DNA from: Escarpia spicata
Taxonomy: Eukaryota > Annelida > Polychaeta > Sabellida > Siboglinidae
Length of the DNA: 64,000 nucleotides
Direction of reading: 5' to 3'
NCBI GenBank assembly: GCA_963995525.1
Contig: CAXEFP010000908.1
Location: forward strand, 744,001-808,000
Made by a program: the position numbers and the translations under genes. How positions within the stretch are numbered: the first letter of the stretch is position 1; every line of letters begins with the position of its first letter. The notes under the pieces are model-generated. The model made no database searches. It was not told where the DNA came from and was given only the letters and a program-made list of their open reading frames with translations. This document shows positions 1-9,413 of the stretch, piece by piece.

Positions 1-288
1 AACATGTCCCATGTCAAAGTGTTCGAAAAAAATTAATGCATATCACAGCAAAACGGTATTTGTAGTGCACTTTTTTCGGCGGAAGGATCCTTAATGTGGT
101 CTTATCCCAAATAGATGATTTGCATGTTACAAATCTTCACGAAGGCTAGATTGATATCAAGCTACACACATAACTAGATTAACCCCAAATGGGAATGCAT
201 GTTACCGTTTTATCCCCGTCACGTAAGTTACAAGAACATATTACGTAAGTTATAGGTGTGAAAACTCATCCCCATTTGATGTTTTATC
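1..288 (+). repeat. Partial monomer, class A, cut by window start
   Basis: The window opens at monomer position 39. The 288 bases carry the class A markers: CAAAGTG instead of CAAAATG, CTTATCCC with GATGATTTGC, and AACCCC further on. It is followed in phase by the class F monomer at 289. Confidence 0.9.
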
Positions 289-614
289 TTGTATAAAGCA
301 GCAGTACATTCAGTACTCACGAGACAAACATGTCCCATGTCAAAATGTCCAAAAAAAATTAATGCATATCACAGCAAAACGGTATTTGTAGTGCACTTTT
401 TTCGGCGGAAGGATCATTACTGTGGTCTTACCCCAAATAGATGTTTTGCATGTTACAAATCTTCACGAAGGCTAGATTGATATCAAGCTAAACACATAAT
501 TAGATTAACCCCAAATGGGAATGCATGTTACCGTTTTATCCCCGTCACGTAAGTTACAAGAACATATTACGTAAGTTATAGGTGTGAAAACTCATCCCCA
601 TTTGATGTTTTATC

Positions 615-939
615 TTGTCTAAAGCAGCAGTACATTCAGTACTCACGAGACAAACATGTCCCATGTCAAAATGTTCGAAAAAAATTAATGCATATCACAG
701 CATAACGGTATTTGTAGTGCACTTTTTTCGGCGGAAGGATCCTTAATGTGGTCTTACCCCAAATAGATGTTTTCATGTTACAAATCTTCACGAAGGCTAG
801 ATTGATATCAAGCTACACACATAACTAGATTAACCCCAAATGGGAATGCATGTTACCGTTTTATCCCCGTCACGTACGTTACAAGAACATATTACGTAAG
901 TTATAGGTGTGAAAACTCATCCCCATTTGATGTTTTATC
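615..939 (+). repeat. Monomer class J, representative, 325 bp
   Basis: Markers: CAGCATAACGG, TTTTCATG (one G missing) and CACGTACGTT. Two copies only, 615 and 1918, one in each copy of the left tetramer. Confidence 0.9.
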
Positions 940-2568
940 TTGTCTAAAGCAGCAGTACATTCAGTACTCACGAGACAAACATGTCCCATGTCAAAATGTT
1001 CGAAAAAAATTAATACATATCACAGCAAAACGGTATTTGTAGTGCACTTTTTTCGGCGGAAGGATCCTTACTGTGGTCTTACCCCAAATAGATGTTTTGC
1101 ATGTTACAAATCTTCACGAAGGCTAGATTGATATCAAGCTACACACATAACTAGATTAATCACAAATGGGAATGCATGTTACCGTTCTATCTCCGTCACG
1201 TAAGTTACAAGAACATATTACGTAAGTTATAGGTGTGAAAACTCATCCCCATTTGATGTTTTATCTTGTCTAAAGCAGCAGTACATTCAGTACTCACGAG
1301 ACAAACATGTCCCATGTCAAAATGTTCGAAACAAATTAATGCATATCACAGCAAAACGGTATTTGTAGTGCACTTTTTTCGGCGGAAGGATCCTTAATGT
1401 GGTCTTATCCCAAATAGATGATTTGCATGTTACAAATCTTCACGAAGGCTAGATTGATATCAAGCTACACACATAACTAGATTAACCCCAAATGGGAATG
1501 CATGTTACCGTTTTATCCCCGTCACGTAAGTTACAAGAACATATTACGTAAGTTATAGGTGTGAAAACTCATCCCCATTTGATGTTTTATCTTGTCTAAA
1601 GCAGCAGTACATTCAGTACTCACGAGACAAACATGTCCCATGTCAAAATGTCCAAAAAAAATTAATGCATATCACAGCAAAACGGTATTTGTAGTGCACT
1701 TTTTTCGGCGGAAGGATCATTACTGTGGTCTTACCCCAAATAGATGTTTTGCATGTTACAAATCTTCACGAAGGCTAGATTGATATCAAGCTAAACACAT
1801 AATTAGATTAACCCCAAATGGGAATGCATGTTACCGTTTTATCCCCGTCACGTAAGTTACAAGAACATATTACGTAAGTTATAGGTGTGAAAACTCATCC
1901 CCATTTGATGTTTTATCTTGTCTAAAGCAGCAGTACATTCAGTACTCACGAGACAAACATGTCCTATGTCAAAATGTTCGAAAAAAATTAATGCATATCA
2001 CAGCATAACGGTATTTGTAGTGCACTTTTTTCGGCGGAAGGATCCTTAATGTGGTCTTACCCCAAATAGATGTTTTCATGTTACAAATCTTCACGAAGGC
2101 TAGATTGATATCAAGCTACACACATAACTAGATTAACCCCAAATGGGAATGCATGTTACCGTTTTATCCCCGTCACGTACGTTACAAGAACATATTACGT
2201 AAGTTATAGGTGTGAAAACTCATCCCCATTTGATGTTTTATCTTGTCTAAAGCAGAAGTACATTCAGTACTCACGAGACAAACATGTCCCATGTCAAAAT
2301 GTTCGAAAAAAATTAATGCATATCACAGCAAAACGGTATTTGTAGTGCACTTTTTTCGGCGGAAGGATCCTTACTGTGGTCTTACCCCAAATAGATGTTT
2401 TGCATGTTACAAATCTTCACGAAGGCTAGATTGATATCAAGCTACACACATAACTAGATTAATCACAAATGGGAATGCATGTTACCGTTCTATCTCCGTC
2501 ACGTAAGTTACAAGAACATATTACGTAAGTTATAGGTGTGAAAACTCATCCCCATTTGATGTTTTATC

Positions 2569-2894
2569 TTGTCTAAAGCAGCAGTACATTCAGTACTCAC
2601 GAGACAAACATGTCCCATGTCAAAATGTTCGAAAAAAATTAATGCATATCACAGCAAAACGGTATTTGTAGTGCACTTTTTTCGGCGGAAGGATCCTTAA
2701 TGTGGTCTTATCCCAAATAGATGATTTGCATGTTACAAATCTTCACGAAGGCTAGATTGATATCAAGCTACACACATAACTAGATTAACCCCAAATGGGA
2801 ATGCATGTTACCGTTTTATCCCCGTCACGTAAGTTACAAGAACATATTACGTAAGTTATAGGTGTGAAAACTCATCCCCATTTGATGTTTTATC
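2569..2894 (+). repeat. Monomer class B, representative
   Basis: Like class A in the middle (CTTATCCC, GATGATTTGC, AACCCC) but with CTTGTC at the start and CAAAATG instead of CAAAGTG. It follows G, F, C1, H1, I or K, and precedes C, F, H, H1, I or K. It may be closest to an ancestral form because it has the fewest private markers; that is inference. Confidence 0.9.
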
Positions 2895-3872
2895 TTGTCT
2901 AAAGCAGCAGTACATTCAGTACTCACGAGACAAACATGTCCCATGTCAAAATGTTCGAAAAAAATTAATGCATATCACAGCAAAACGGTATTTGTAGTGC
3001 ACTTTTTTTGGCGGAAGGATCCTTAATGTGGTCTTACCCCAAATATATGTTTTGCATGTTACAAATCTTCACGAAGGCTAGATTGATATCAAGCTACACA
3101 CATAACTAGATTAACCCCAAATGGGAATGCATGTTACCGTTTTATCCCCGTCACGTAAGTTACAAGAACATATTACGTAAGTTATAGGTGTGAAAACTCA
3201 TCCCCATTTGATGTTTTATCTTGTGTAAAGCAGCAGTACATTCAGTACTCACGAGACAAACATGTCCCATGTCAAAATGTTCGAAAAAAATTAATGCATA
3301 TCACAGCAAAACGGTATTTGTAGTGCACTTTTTTCGGCGGAAGGATCCTTACTGTGGTCTTATCCCAAATAGATGTTTTGCATGTTACAAATCTTCACGA
3401 AGGCTAGATTGATATCAAGCTACACACATAACTAGATTAACCCCAAATGGGAATGCATGTTACCGTTTTATCCCCGTCACGTAAGTTACAAGAACATATT
3501 ACGTAAGTTATAGGTGTGAAAACTCATCCCCATTTGATGTTTTATCTTGTCTAAAGCAGCAGTACATTCAGTACTCACGAGACAAACATGTCCCATGTCA
3601 AAATGTTCGAAAAAAATTAATGCATATCACAGAAAAACGGTATTTGTAGTGCACTTTTTTCGGCGGAAGGATCCTTAATGTGGTCTTACCCCAAATAGAT
3701 GTTTTGCATGTTACAAATCTTCACGAAGGCTAGATTGATATCAAGCTACACACATAACTAGATTAATCACAAATGGGAATGCATGTTACCGTTCTATCTC
3801 CGTCACGTAAGTTACAAGAACATATTACGTAAGTTATAGGTGTGAAAACTAATCCCCATTTGAAGTTTTTTC

Positions 3873-4198
3873 TTATCTAAAGCAGCAGTACATTCAGTAC
3901 TCACGAGACAAACATGTCCCATGTCAAAGTGTTCGAAAAAAATTAATGCATATCACAGCAAAACGGTATTTGTAGTGCACTTTTTTCGGCGGAAGGATCC
4001 TTAATGTGGTCTTATCCCAAATAGATGATTTGCATGTTACAAATCTTCACGAAGGCTAGATTGATATCAAGCTACACACATAACTAGATTAACCCCAAAT
4101 GGGAATGCATGTTACCGTTTTATCCCCGTCACGTAAGTTACAAGAACATATTACGTAAGTTATAGGTGTGAAAACTCATCCCCATTTGAAGTTTTTTC
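3873..4198 (+). repeat. Monomer class A, representative
   Basis: Markers: CTTATCTAAAGC at the start (G to A relative to CTTGTC), CAAAGTG, CTTATCCC with GATGATTTGC, AACCCC. There are 45 complete copies plus the partial at 1-288. Each complete copy follows a C or C2. It ends either with GATGTTTTATC or with GAAGTTTTTTC; the second ending generally precedes G. The TAA within GGATCCTTAATG closes the reading frame. Confidence 0.92.
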
Positions 4199-4524
4199 TT
4201 GTCTAAAGCAGCAGTACCTTCAGTACTCACGAGACAAACATGTCCCATATCAAAGTGTTCGAAAAAAATTAATGCATATCACAGCAAAACGGTATTTGTA
4301 ATGCACTTTTTTCGGCGGAAGGATATTTAATGTGGTCTTACCCCAAATAGATGTTTTGCATGTTACAAATCTTCACGAAGGCTAGATTGATATCAAGCTA
4401 CACACATAACTAGATTAACCCCAAATGGGAATGCATGTTACCGTTTTATCCCCGTTACGTAAGTTACAAGAACATATTACGTAAGTTATAGGTGTGAAAA
4501 CTCATCCCCATTTGATGTTTTATC

Positions 4525-4850
4525 TTGTCTAAAGCAGCAGTACATTCAGTACTCACGAGACAAACATGTCCCATGTCAAAATGTTCGAAAAAAATTAATG
4601 CATATCACAGCAAAACGGTATTTGTAGTGCACTTTTTTTGGCGGAAGGATCCTTAATGTGGTCTTACCCCAAATATATGTTTTGCATGTTACAAATCTTC
4701 ACGAAGGCTAGATTGATATCAAGCTACACACATAACTAGATTAACCCCAAATGGGAATGCATGTTACCGTTTTATCCCCGTCACGTAAGTTACAAGAACA
4801 TATTACGTAAGTTATAGGTGTGAAAACTCATCCCCATTTGATGTTTTATC
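4525..4850 (+). repeat. Monomer class H, representative
   Basis: Markers: a T7 run followed by GGCGG (C lost from TTCGGCGG by C to T) and AAATATATGTTTTGC. Three copies: 2895, 4525, 9414. All are in the left 10 kb and precede D. Confidence 0.9.
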
Positions 4851-4864
4851 TTGTCTAAAGCAGC

Positions 4865-4879
4865 AGTACATTCAGTACT
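4865..4879. repeat. Short inverted repeat AGTAC/GTACT
   Basis: Perfect 5-bp arms around ATTCA, near the start of the monomer (positions 15-29). Present in almost every monomer. Class G changes the spacer to CTTCA but keeps both arms. Confidence 0.8.
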
Positions 4880-4911
4880 CACGAGACAAACATGTCCCAT
4901 GTCAAAATGTT

Positions 4912-4966
4912 CGAAAAAAATTAATGCATATCACAGCAAAACGGTATTTGTAGTGCACTTTTTTCG
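4912..4966. repeat. Inverted repeat CGAAAAAA / TTTTTTCG
   Basis: Perfect 8-bp arms at 4912-4919 and 4959-4966 around a 39-base spacer containing AACGG and the self-complementary GTGCAC. Classes A, B, C, D, G and I keep both arms. E and F break the left arm; H breaks the right; H1 breaks both. A-tracts of this kind bend DNA; a role in nucleosome placement is inference. Confidence 0.75.
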
Positions 4967-4972
4967 GCGGAA

Positions 4973-4978
4973 GGATCC
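4973..4978. other. BamHI site GGATCC, once per monomer
   Basis: The site recurs at 326-bp spacing in classes A, B, C, D, H, I, J and K, and is lost in E and F (GGATCA) and G (GGATAT). A BamHI digest would give a 326-bp ladder with 652-bp fragments at each E, F or G. Confidence 0.9.
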
Positions 4979-4991
4979 TTACTGTGGTCTT

Positions 4992-5111
4992 ACCCCAAAT
5001 AGATGTTTTGCATGTTACAAATCTTCACGAAGGCTAGATTGATATCAAGCTACACACATAACTAGATTAACCCCAAATGGGAATGCATGTTACCGTTTTA
5101 TCCCCGTCACG
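4992..5111 (+). repeat. Ancient internal duplication within the monomer
   Basis: Three motifs occur twice in the same order: ACCCCAAAT at 4992 and 5070 (offset 78), TGCATGTTAC at 5009 and 5084 (offset 75), and CACG at 5026 and 5108 (offset 82). The near-constant offset suggests that about 75-80 bp of an ancestral, shorter monomer was duplicated. Confidence 0.6.
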
Positions 5112-5166
5112 TAAGTTACAAGAACATATTACGTAAGTTATAGGTGTGAAAACTCATCCCCATTTG
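5074..5166. repeat. Inverted repeat, 11 of 12 bp, near monomer end
   Basis: CAAATGGGAATG at 5074-5085 pairs with CATCCCCATTTG at 5155-5166 with one mismatch, enclosing 69 bases that include the two ACGTAAGTTA repeats. Both arms are well conserved between classes. In C the outer flank changes to CTAATCC, and two monomers (43641, 61571) have AAATGTG in the left arm. Confidence 0.65.
5109..5140 (+). repeat. Direct repeat ACGTAAGTTA, two copies 22 bp apart
   Basis: Copies at 5109-5118 and 5131-5140. The second is part of TTACGTAAG, which contains the self-complementary TTACGTAA. J mutates the first copy (ACGTACG) and C2 the second (ACCTAAG). Confidence 0.8.
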
Positions 5167-5176
5167 ATGTTTTATC

Positions 5177-5502
5177 TTGTCTAAAGCAGCAGTACATTCA
5201 GTACTCACGAGACAAACATGTCCCATGTCAAAATGTTCGAAAAAAATTAATGCATATCACAGCAAAACGGTATTTGTAGTGCACTTTTTTCGGCGGAAGG
5301 ATCCTTAATGTGGTCTTACCCCAAATAGATGTTTTGCATGTTACAAATCTTCACGAAGGCTAGATTGATATCAAGCTACACACATAACTAGATTAATCAC
5401 AAATGGGAATGCATGTTACCGTTCTATCTCCGTCACGTAAGTTACAAGAACATATTACGTAAGTTATAGGTGTGAAAACTAATCCCCATTTGAAGTTTTT
5501 TC
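5177..5502 (+). repeat. Monomer class C, representative
   Basis: Markers: AATCACAAATGGG, GTTCTATCTCCG, and the ending CTAATCCCCATTTGAAG that runs on into the CTTATC of the next monomer. There are 38 copies and all 38 are followed by A. The C ending and the A beginning therefore form one linked haplotype across the arbitrary monomer boundary. Confidence 0.93.
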
Positions 5503-5828
5503 TTATCTAAAGCAGCAGTACATTCAGTACTCACGAGACAAACATGTCCCATGTCAAAGTGTTCGAAAAAAATTAATGCATATCACAGCAAAACGGTATT
5601 TGTAGTGCACTTTTTTCGGCGGAAGGATCCTTAATGTGGTCTTATCCCAAATAGATGATTTGCATGTTACAAATCTTCACGAAGGCTAGATTGATATCAA
5701 GCTACACACATAACTAGATTAACCCCAAATGGGAATGCATGTTACCGTTTTATCCCCGTCACGTAAGTTACAAGAACATATTACGTAAGTTATAGGTGTG
5801 AAAACTCATCCCCATTTGAAGTTTTTTC

Positions 5829-6154
5829 TTGTCTAAAGCAGCAGTACCTTCAGTACTCACGAGACAAACATGTCCCATATCAAAGTGTTCGAAAAAAATT
5901 AATGCATATCACAGCAAAACGGTATTTGTAATGCACTTTTTTCGGCGGAAGGATATTTAATGTGGTCTTACCCCAAATAGATGTTTTGCATGTTACAAAT
6001 CTTCACGAAGGCTAGATTGATATCAAGCTACACACATAACTAGATTAACCCCAAATGGGAATGCATGTTACCGTTTTATCCCCGTCACGTAAGTTACAAG
6101 AACATATTACGTAAGTTATAGGTGTGAAAACTCATCCCCATTTGATGTTTTATC
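5829..6154 (+). repeat. Monomer class G, representative
   Basis: Markers: GTACCTTCAG (which breaks the AGTAC/GTACT hairpin spacer sequence but not its arms), CATATCAAAGTG, TGTAATGC, and GGATATTTAATG with no BamHI site. Two subtypes: AACCCC in the D/E zones (for example 4199, 5829, 48205, 51791, 55377, 57333, 62875) and AACCAC in the central zone (20495, 21799, 23755, 27341, 28971, 30601, 34513, 40381, 42011). Confidence 0.93.
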
Positions 6155-9100
6155 TTGTCTAAAGCAGCAGTACATTCAGTACTCACGAGACAAACATGTC
6201 CCATGTCAAAATGTTCGAAAAAAATTAATGCATATCACAGCAAAACGGTATTTGTAGTGCACTTTTTTCGGCGGAAGGATCCTTAATGTGGTCTTACCCC
6301 AAATAGATGTTTTGCATGTTACAAATCTTCACGAAGGCTAGATTGATATCAAGCTACACACATAACTAGATTAATCACAAATGGGAATGCATGTTACCGT
6401 TCTATCTCCGTCACGTAAGTTACAAGAACATATTACGTAAGTTATAGGTGTGAAAACTAATCCCCATTTGAAGTTTTTTCTTATCTAAAGCAGAAGTACA
6501 TTCAGTACTCACGAGACAAACATGTCCCATGTCAAAGTGTTCGAAAAAAATTAATGCATATCACAGGAAAACGGTATTTGTAGTGCACTTTTTTCGGCGG
6601 AAGGATCCTTAATGTGGTCTTATCCCAAATAGATGATTTGCATGTTACAAATCTTCACGAAGGCTAGATTGATATCAAGCTACACACATAACTAGATTAA
6701 CCCCAAATGGGAATGCATGTTACCGTTTTATCCCCGTCACGTAAGTTACAAGAACATATTACGTAAGTTATAGGTGTGAAAACTCATCCCCATTTGATGT
6801 TTTATCTTGTCTAAAGCAGCAGTACATTCAGTACTCACGAGACAAACATGTCCCATGTCAAAATGTTCGAAACAAATTAATGCATATCACAGCAAAACGG
6901 TATTTGTAGTGCACTTTTTCGGCGGAAGGATCATTACTGTGGTCTTACCCCAAATAGATGTTTTGCATGTTACAAATCTTCACGAAGGCTACATTGATAT
7001 CAAGCTACACACATAACTAGATTAACCCCAAATGGGAATGCATGTTACCGTTTTATCCCCGTCACGTAAGTTACAAGAACATATTACGTAAGTTATAGGT
7101 GTGAAAACTCATCCCCATTTGATGTTTTATCTTGTCTAAAGCAGCAGTACATTCAGTACTCACGAGACAAACATGTCCCATGTCAAAATGTTCGAAAAAA
7201 ATTAATGCATATCACAGCAAAACGGTATTTGTAGTGCACTTTTTTCGGCGGAAGGATCCTTAATGTGGTCTTACCCCAAATAGATGTTTTGCATGTTACA
7301 AATCTTCACGAAGGCTAGATTGATATCAAGCTACACACATAACTAGATTAATCACAAATGGGAATGCATGTTACCGTTCTATCTCCGTCACGTAAGTTAC
7401 AAGAACATATTACGTAAGTTATAGGTGTGAAAACTAATCCCCATTTGAAGTTTTTTCTTATCTAAAGCAGCAGTACATTCAGTACTCACGAGACAAACAT
7501 GTCCCATGTCAAAGTGTTCGAAAAAAATTAATTCATATCACAGCAAAACGGTATTTGTAGTGCACTTTTTTCGGCGGAAGGATCCTTAATGTGGTCTTAT
7601 CCCAAATAGATGATTTGCATGTTACAAATCTTCACGAAGGCTAGATTGATATCAAGCTACACACATAACTAGATTAACCCCAAATGGGAATGCATGTTAC
7701 CGTTTTATCCCCGTCACGTAAGTTACAAGAACATATTACGTAAGTTATAGGTGTGAAAACTCATCCCCATTTGATGTTTTATCTTGTCTAAAGCAGCAGT
7801 ACATTCAGTACTCACGAGACAAACATGTCCCATGTCAAAATGTTCGAAAAAAATTAATGCATATCACAGCAAAACGGTATTTGTAGTGCACTTTTTTCGG
7901 CGGAAGGATCCTTAATGTGGTCTTACCCCAAATAGATGTTTTGCATGTTACAAATCTTCACGAAGGCTAGATTGATATCAAGCTACACACATAACTAGAT
8001 TAATCACAAATGGGAATGCATGTTACCGTTCTATCTCCGTCACGTAAGTTACAAGAACATATTACGTAAGTTATAGGTGTGAAAACTAATCCCCATTTGA
8101 AGTTTTTTCTTATCTAAAGCAGAAGTACATTCAGTACTCACGAGACAAACATGTCCCATGTCAAAGTGTTCGAAAAAAATTAATGCATATCACAGGAAAA
8201 CGGTATTTGTAGTGCACTTTTTTCGGCGGAAGGATCCTTAATGTGGTCTTATCCCAAATAGATGATTTGCATGTTACAAATCTTCACGAAGGCTAGATTG
8301 ATATCAAGCTACACACATAACTAGATTAACCCCAAATGGGAATGCATGTTACCGTTTTATCCCCGTCACGTAAGTTACAAGAACATATTACGTAAGTTAT
8401 AGGTGTGAAAACTCATCCCCATTTGATGTTTTATCTTGTCTAAAGCAGCAGTACATTCAGTACTCACGAGACAAACATGTCCCATGTCAAAATGTTCGAA
8501 ACAAATTAATGCATATCACAGCAAAACGGTATTTGTAGTGCACTTTTTTCGGCGGAAGGATCATTACTGTGGTCTTACCCCAAATAGATGTTTTGCATGT
8601 TACAAATCTTCACGAAGGCTACATTGATATCAAGCTACACACATAACTAGATTAACCCCAAATGGGAATGCATGTTACCGTTTTATCCCCGTCACGTAAG
8701 TTACAAGAACATATTACGTAAGTTATAGGTGTGAAAACTCATCCCCATTTGATGTTTTATCTTGTCTAAAGCAGCAGTACATTCAGTACTCACGAGACAA
8801 ACATGTCCCATGTCAAAATGTTCGAAAAAAATTAATGCATATCACAGCAAAACGGTATTTGTAGTGCACTTTTTTCGGCGGAAGGATCCTTAATGTGGTC
8901 TTACCCCAAATAGATGTTTTGCATGTTACAAATCTTCACGAAGGCTAGATTGATATCAAGCTACACACATAACTAGATTAATCACAAATGGGAATGCATG
9001 TTACCGTTCTATCTCCGTCACGTAAGTTACAAGAACATATTACGTAAGTTATAGGTGTGAAAACTAATCCCCATTTGAAGTTTTTTCTTATCTAAAGCAG

Positions 9101-9413
9101 CAGTACATTCAGTACTCACGAGACAAACATGTCCCATGTCAAAGTGTTCGAAAAAAATTAATGCATATCACAGCAAAACGGTATTTGTAGTGCACTTTTT
9201 TCGGCGGAAGGATCCTTAATGTGGTCTTATCCCAAATAGATGATTTGCATGTTACAAATCTTCACGAAGGCTAGATTGATATCAAGCTACACACATAACT
9301 AGATTAACCCCAAATGGGAATGCATGTTACCGTTTTATCCCCGTCACGTAAGTTACAAGAACATATTACGTAAGTTATAGGTGTGAAAACTCATCCCCAT
9401 TTGATGTTTTATC
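6155..9413 (+). repeat. Pentamer HOR, C-A-E-C-A, two copies
   Basis: Units 6155-7783 (1629 bp) and 7784-9413 (1630 bp) have the order C, A, E, C, A. The first A of each unit shares GCAGAAG and CACAGGAAAACGG, and the E of each shares GCTACATTG in place of GCTAGATTG; none of these occurs together elsewhere, so the units are a recent duplication. The first unit is 1 bp short because its E monomer has T5 instead of T6 near 6915-6919. Confidence 0.93.

Larger units (their letters stand above)
289..2894 (+). repeat. Tetramer HOR, F-J-D-B, two copies
   Basis: Four monomers, F, J, a D variant and B, repeat as a unit of 1303 bp: 289-1591 and 1592-2894. The unit is 1 bp short of four times 326 because J lacks one G (TTTTCATG instead of TTTTGCATG) in both copies. 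Both J copies also share ACGTACG in place of ACGTAAG, and both D copies carry a class C type 3' half (AATCAC with GTTCTATCTCCG). The shared private changes show the two units arose by duplication of one tetramer. They differ at only a few bases, for example GTATAAAG against GTCTAAAG at the start, GAAACAAA against GAAAAAAA in the B monomers, and GCAGCAG against GCAGAAG. Confidence 0.93.
4851..5176 (+). repeat. Monomer class D, reference monomer for motif entries
   Basis: Markers: GGATCCTTACTG, CTTACCCC, GATGTTTTGC, AACCCC. The A to C change in CTTAAT/CTTACT turns a TAA into TAC and leaves a 63-codon frame open from a TTG codon at 4851 to the TGA at 5040. That frame is not evidence for a gene: it has no ATG start, and sister monomers are closed. 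D occurs at 2895-19190 and 44293-61570 but not between 19191 and 44292. Two variants at 940 and 2243 have a class C 3' half. Confidence 0.92.
2895..6154 (+). repeat. Pentamer HOR, H-D-C-A-G, two copies
   Basis: Five monomers repeat as a 1630-bp unit: 2895-4524 and 4525-6154. Order is H (T7 run and AAATATATG), D (CCTTACTG), C (AATCAC), A (CAAAGTG, GATGATT), G (CCTTCAG, CATATC, GGATATTT). In both copies A ends with GAAGTTTTTTCTTGTC before G. Private differences include GTGTAAAGC and CTTATCCC in the first D (3221), and GTTACG in the first G against GTCACG in the second. Confidence 0.93.

Noticed and set aside
4911..4927. CENP-B box (TTCGNNNNANNCGGG) at TTCGAAAAA, or at TTCGGCGGA about 50 bases on
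   Set aside because: Both share the TTCGNNNNA half, but neither has CGGG at the required place (TTAA and GATC instead). Plants also lack a clear CENP-B box.
4991..5078. Telomere-like CCCCAAA motifs
   Set aside because: Single isolated copies at two places in the monomer, never in tandem, and not the plant motif CCCTAAA. They belong to the internal duplication.
5100..5145. Promoter or operator at the paired ACGTAAGTTA sites
   Set aside because: The pair is striking but repeats with the satellite and no transcript or TATA-like element is in evidence, so it is listed as a direct repeat only.
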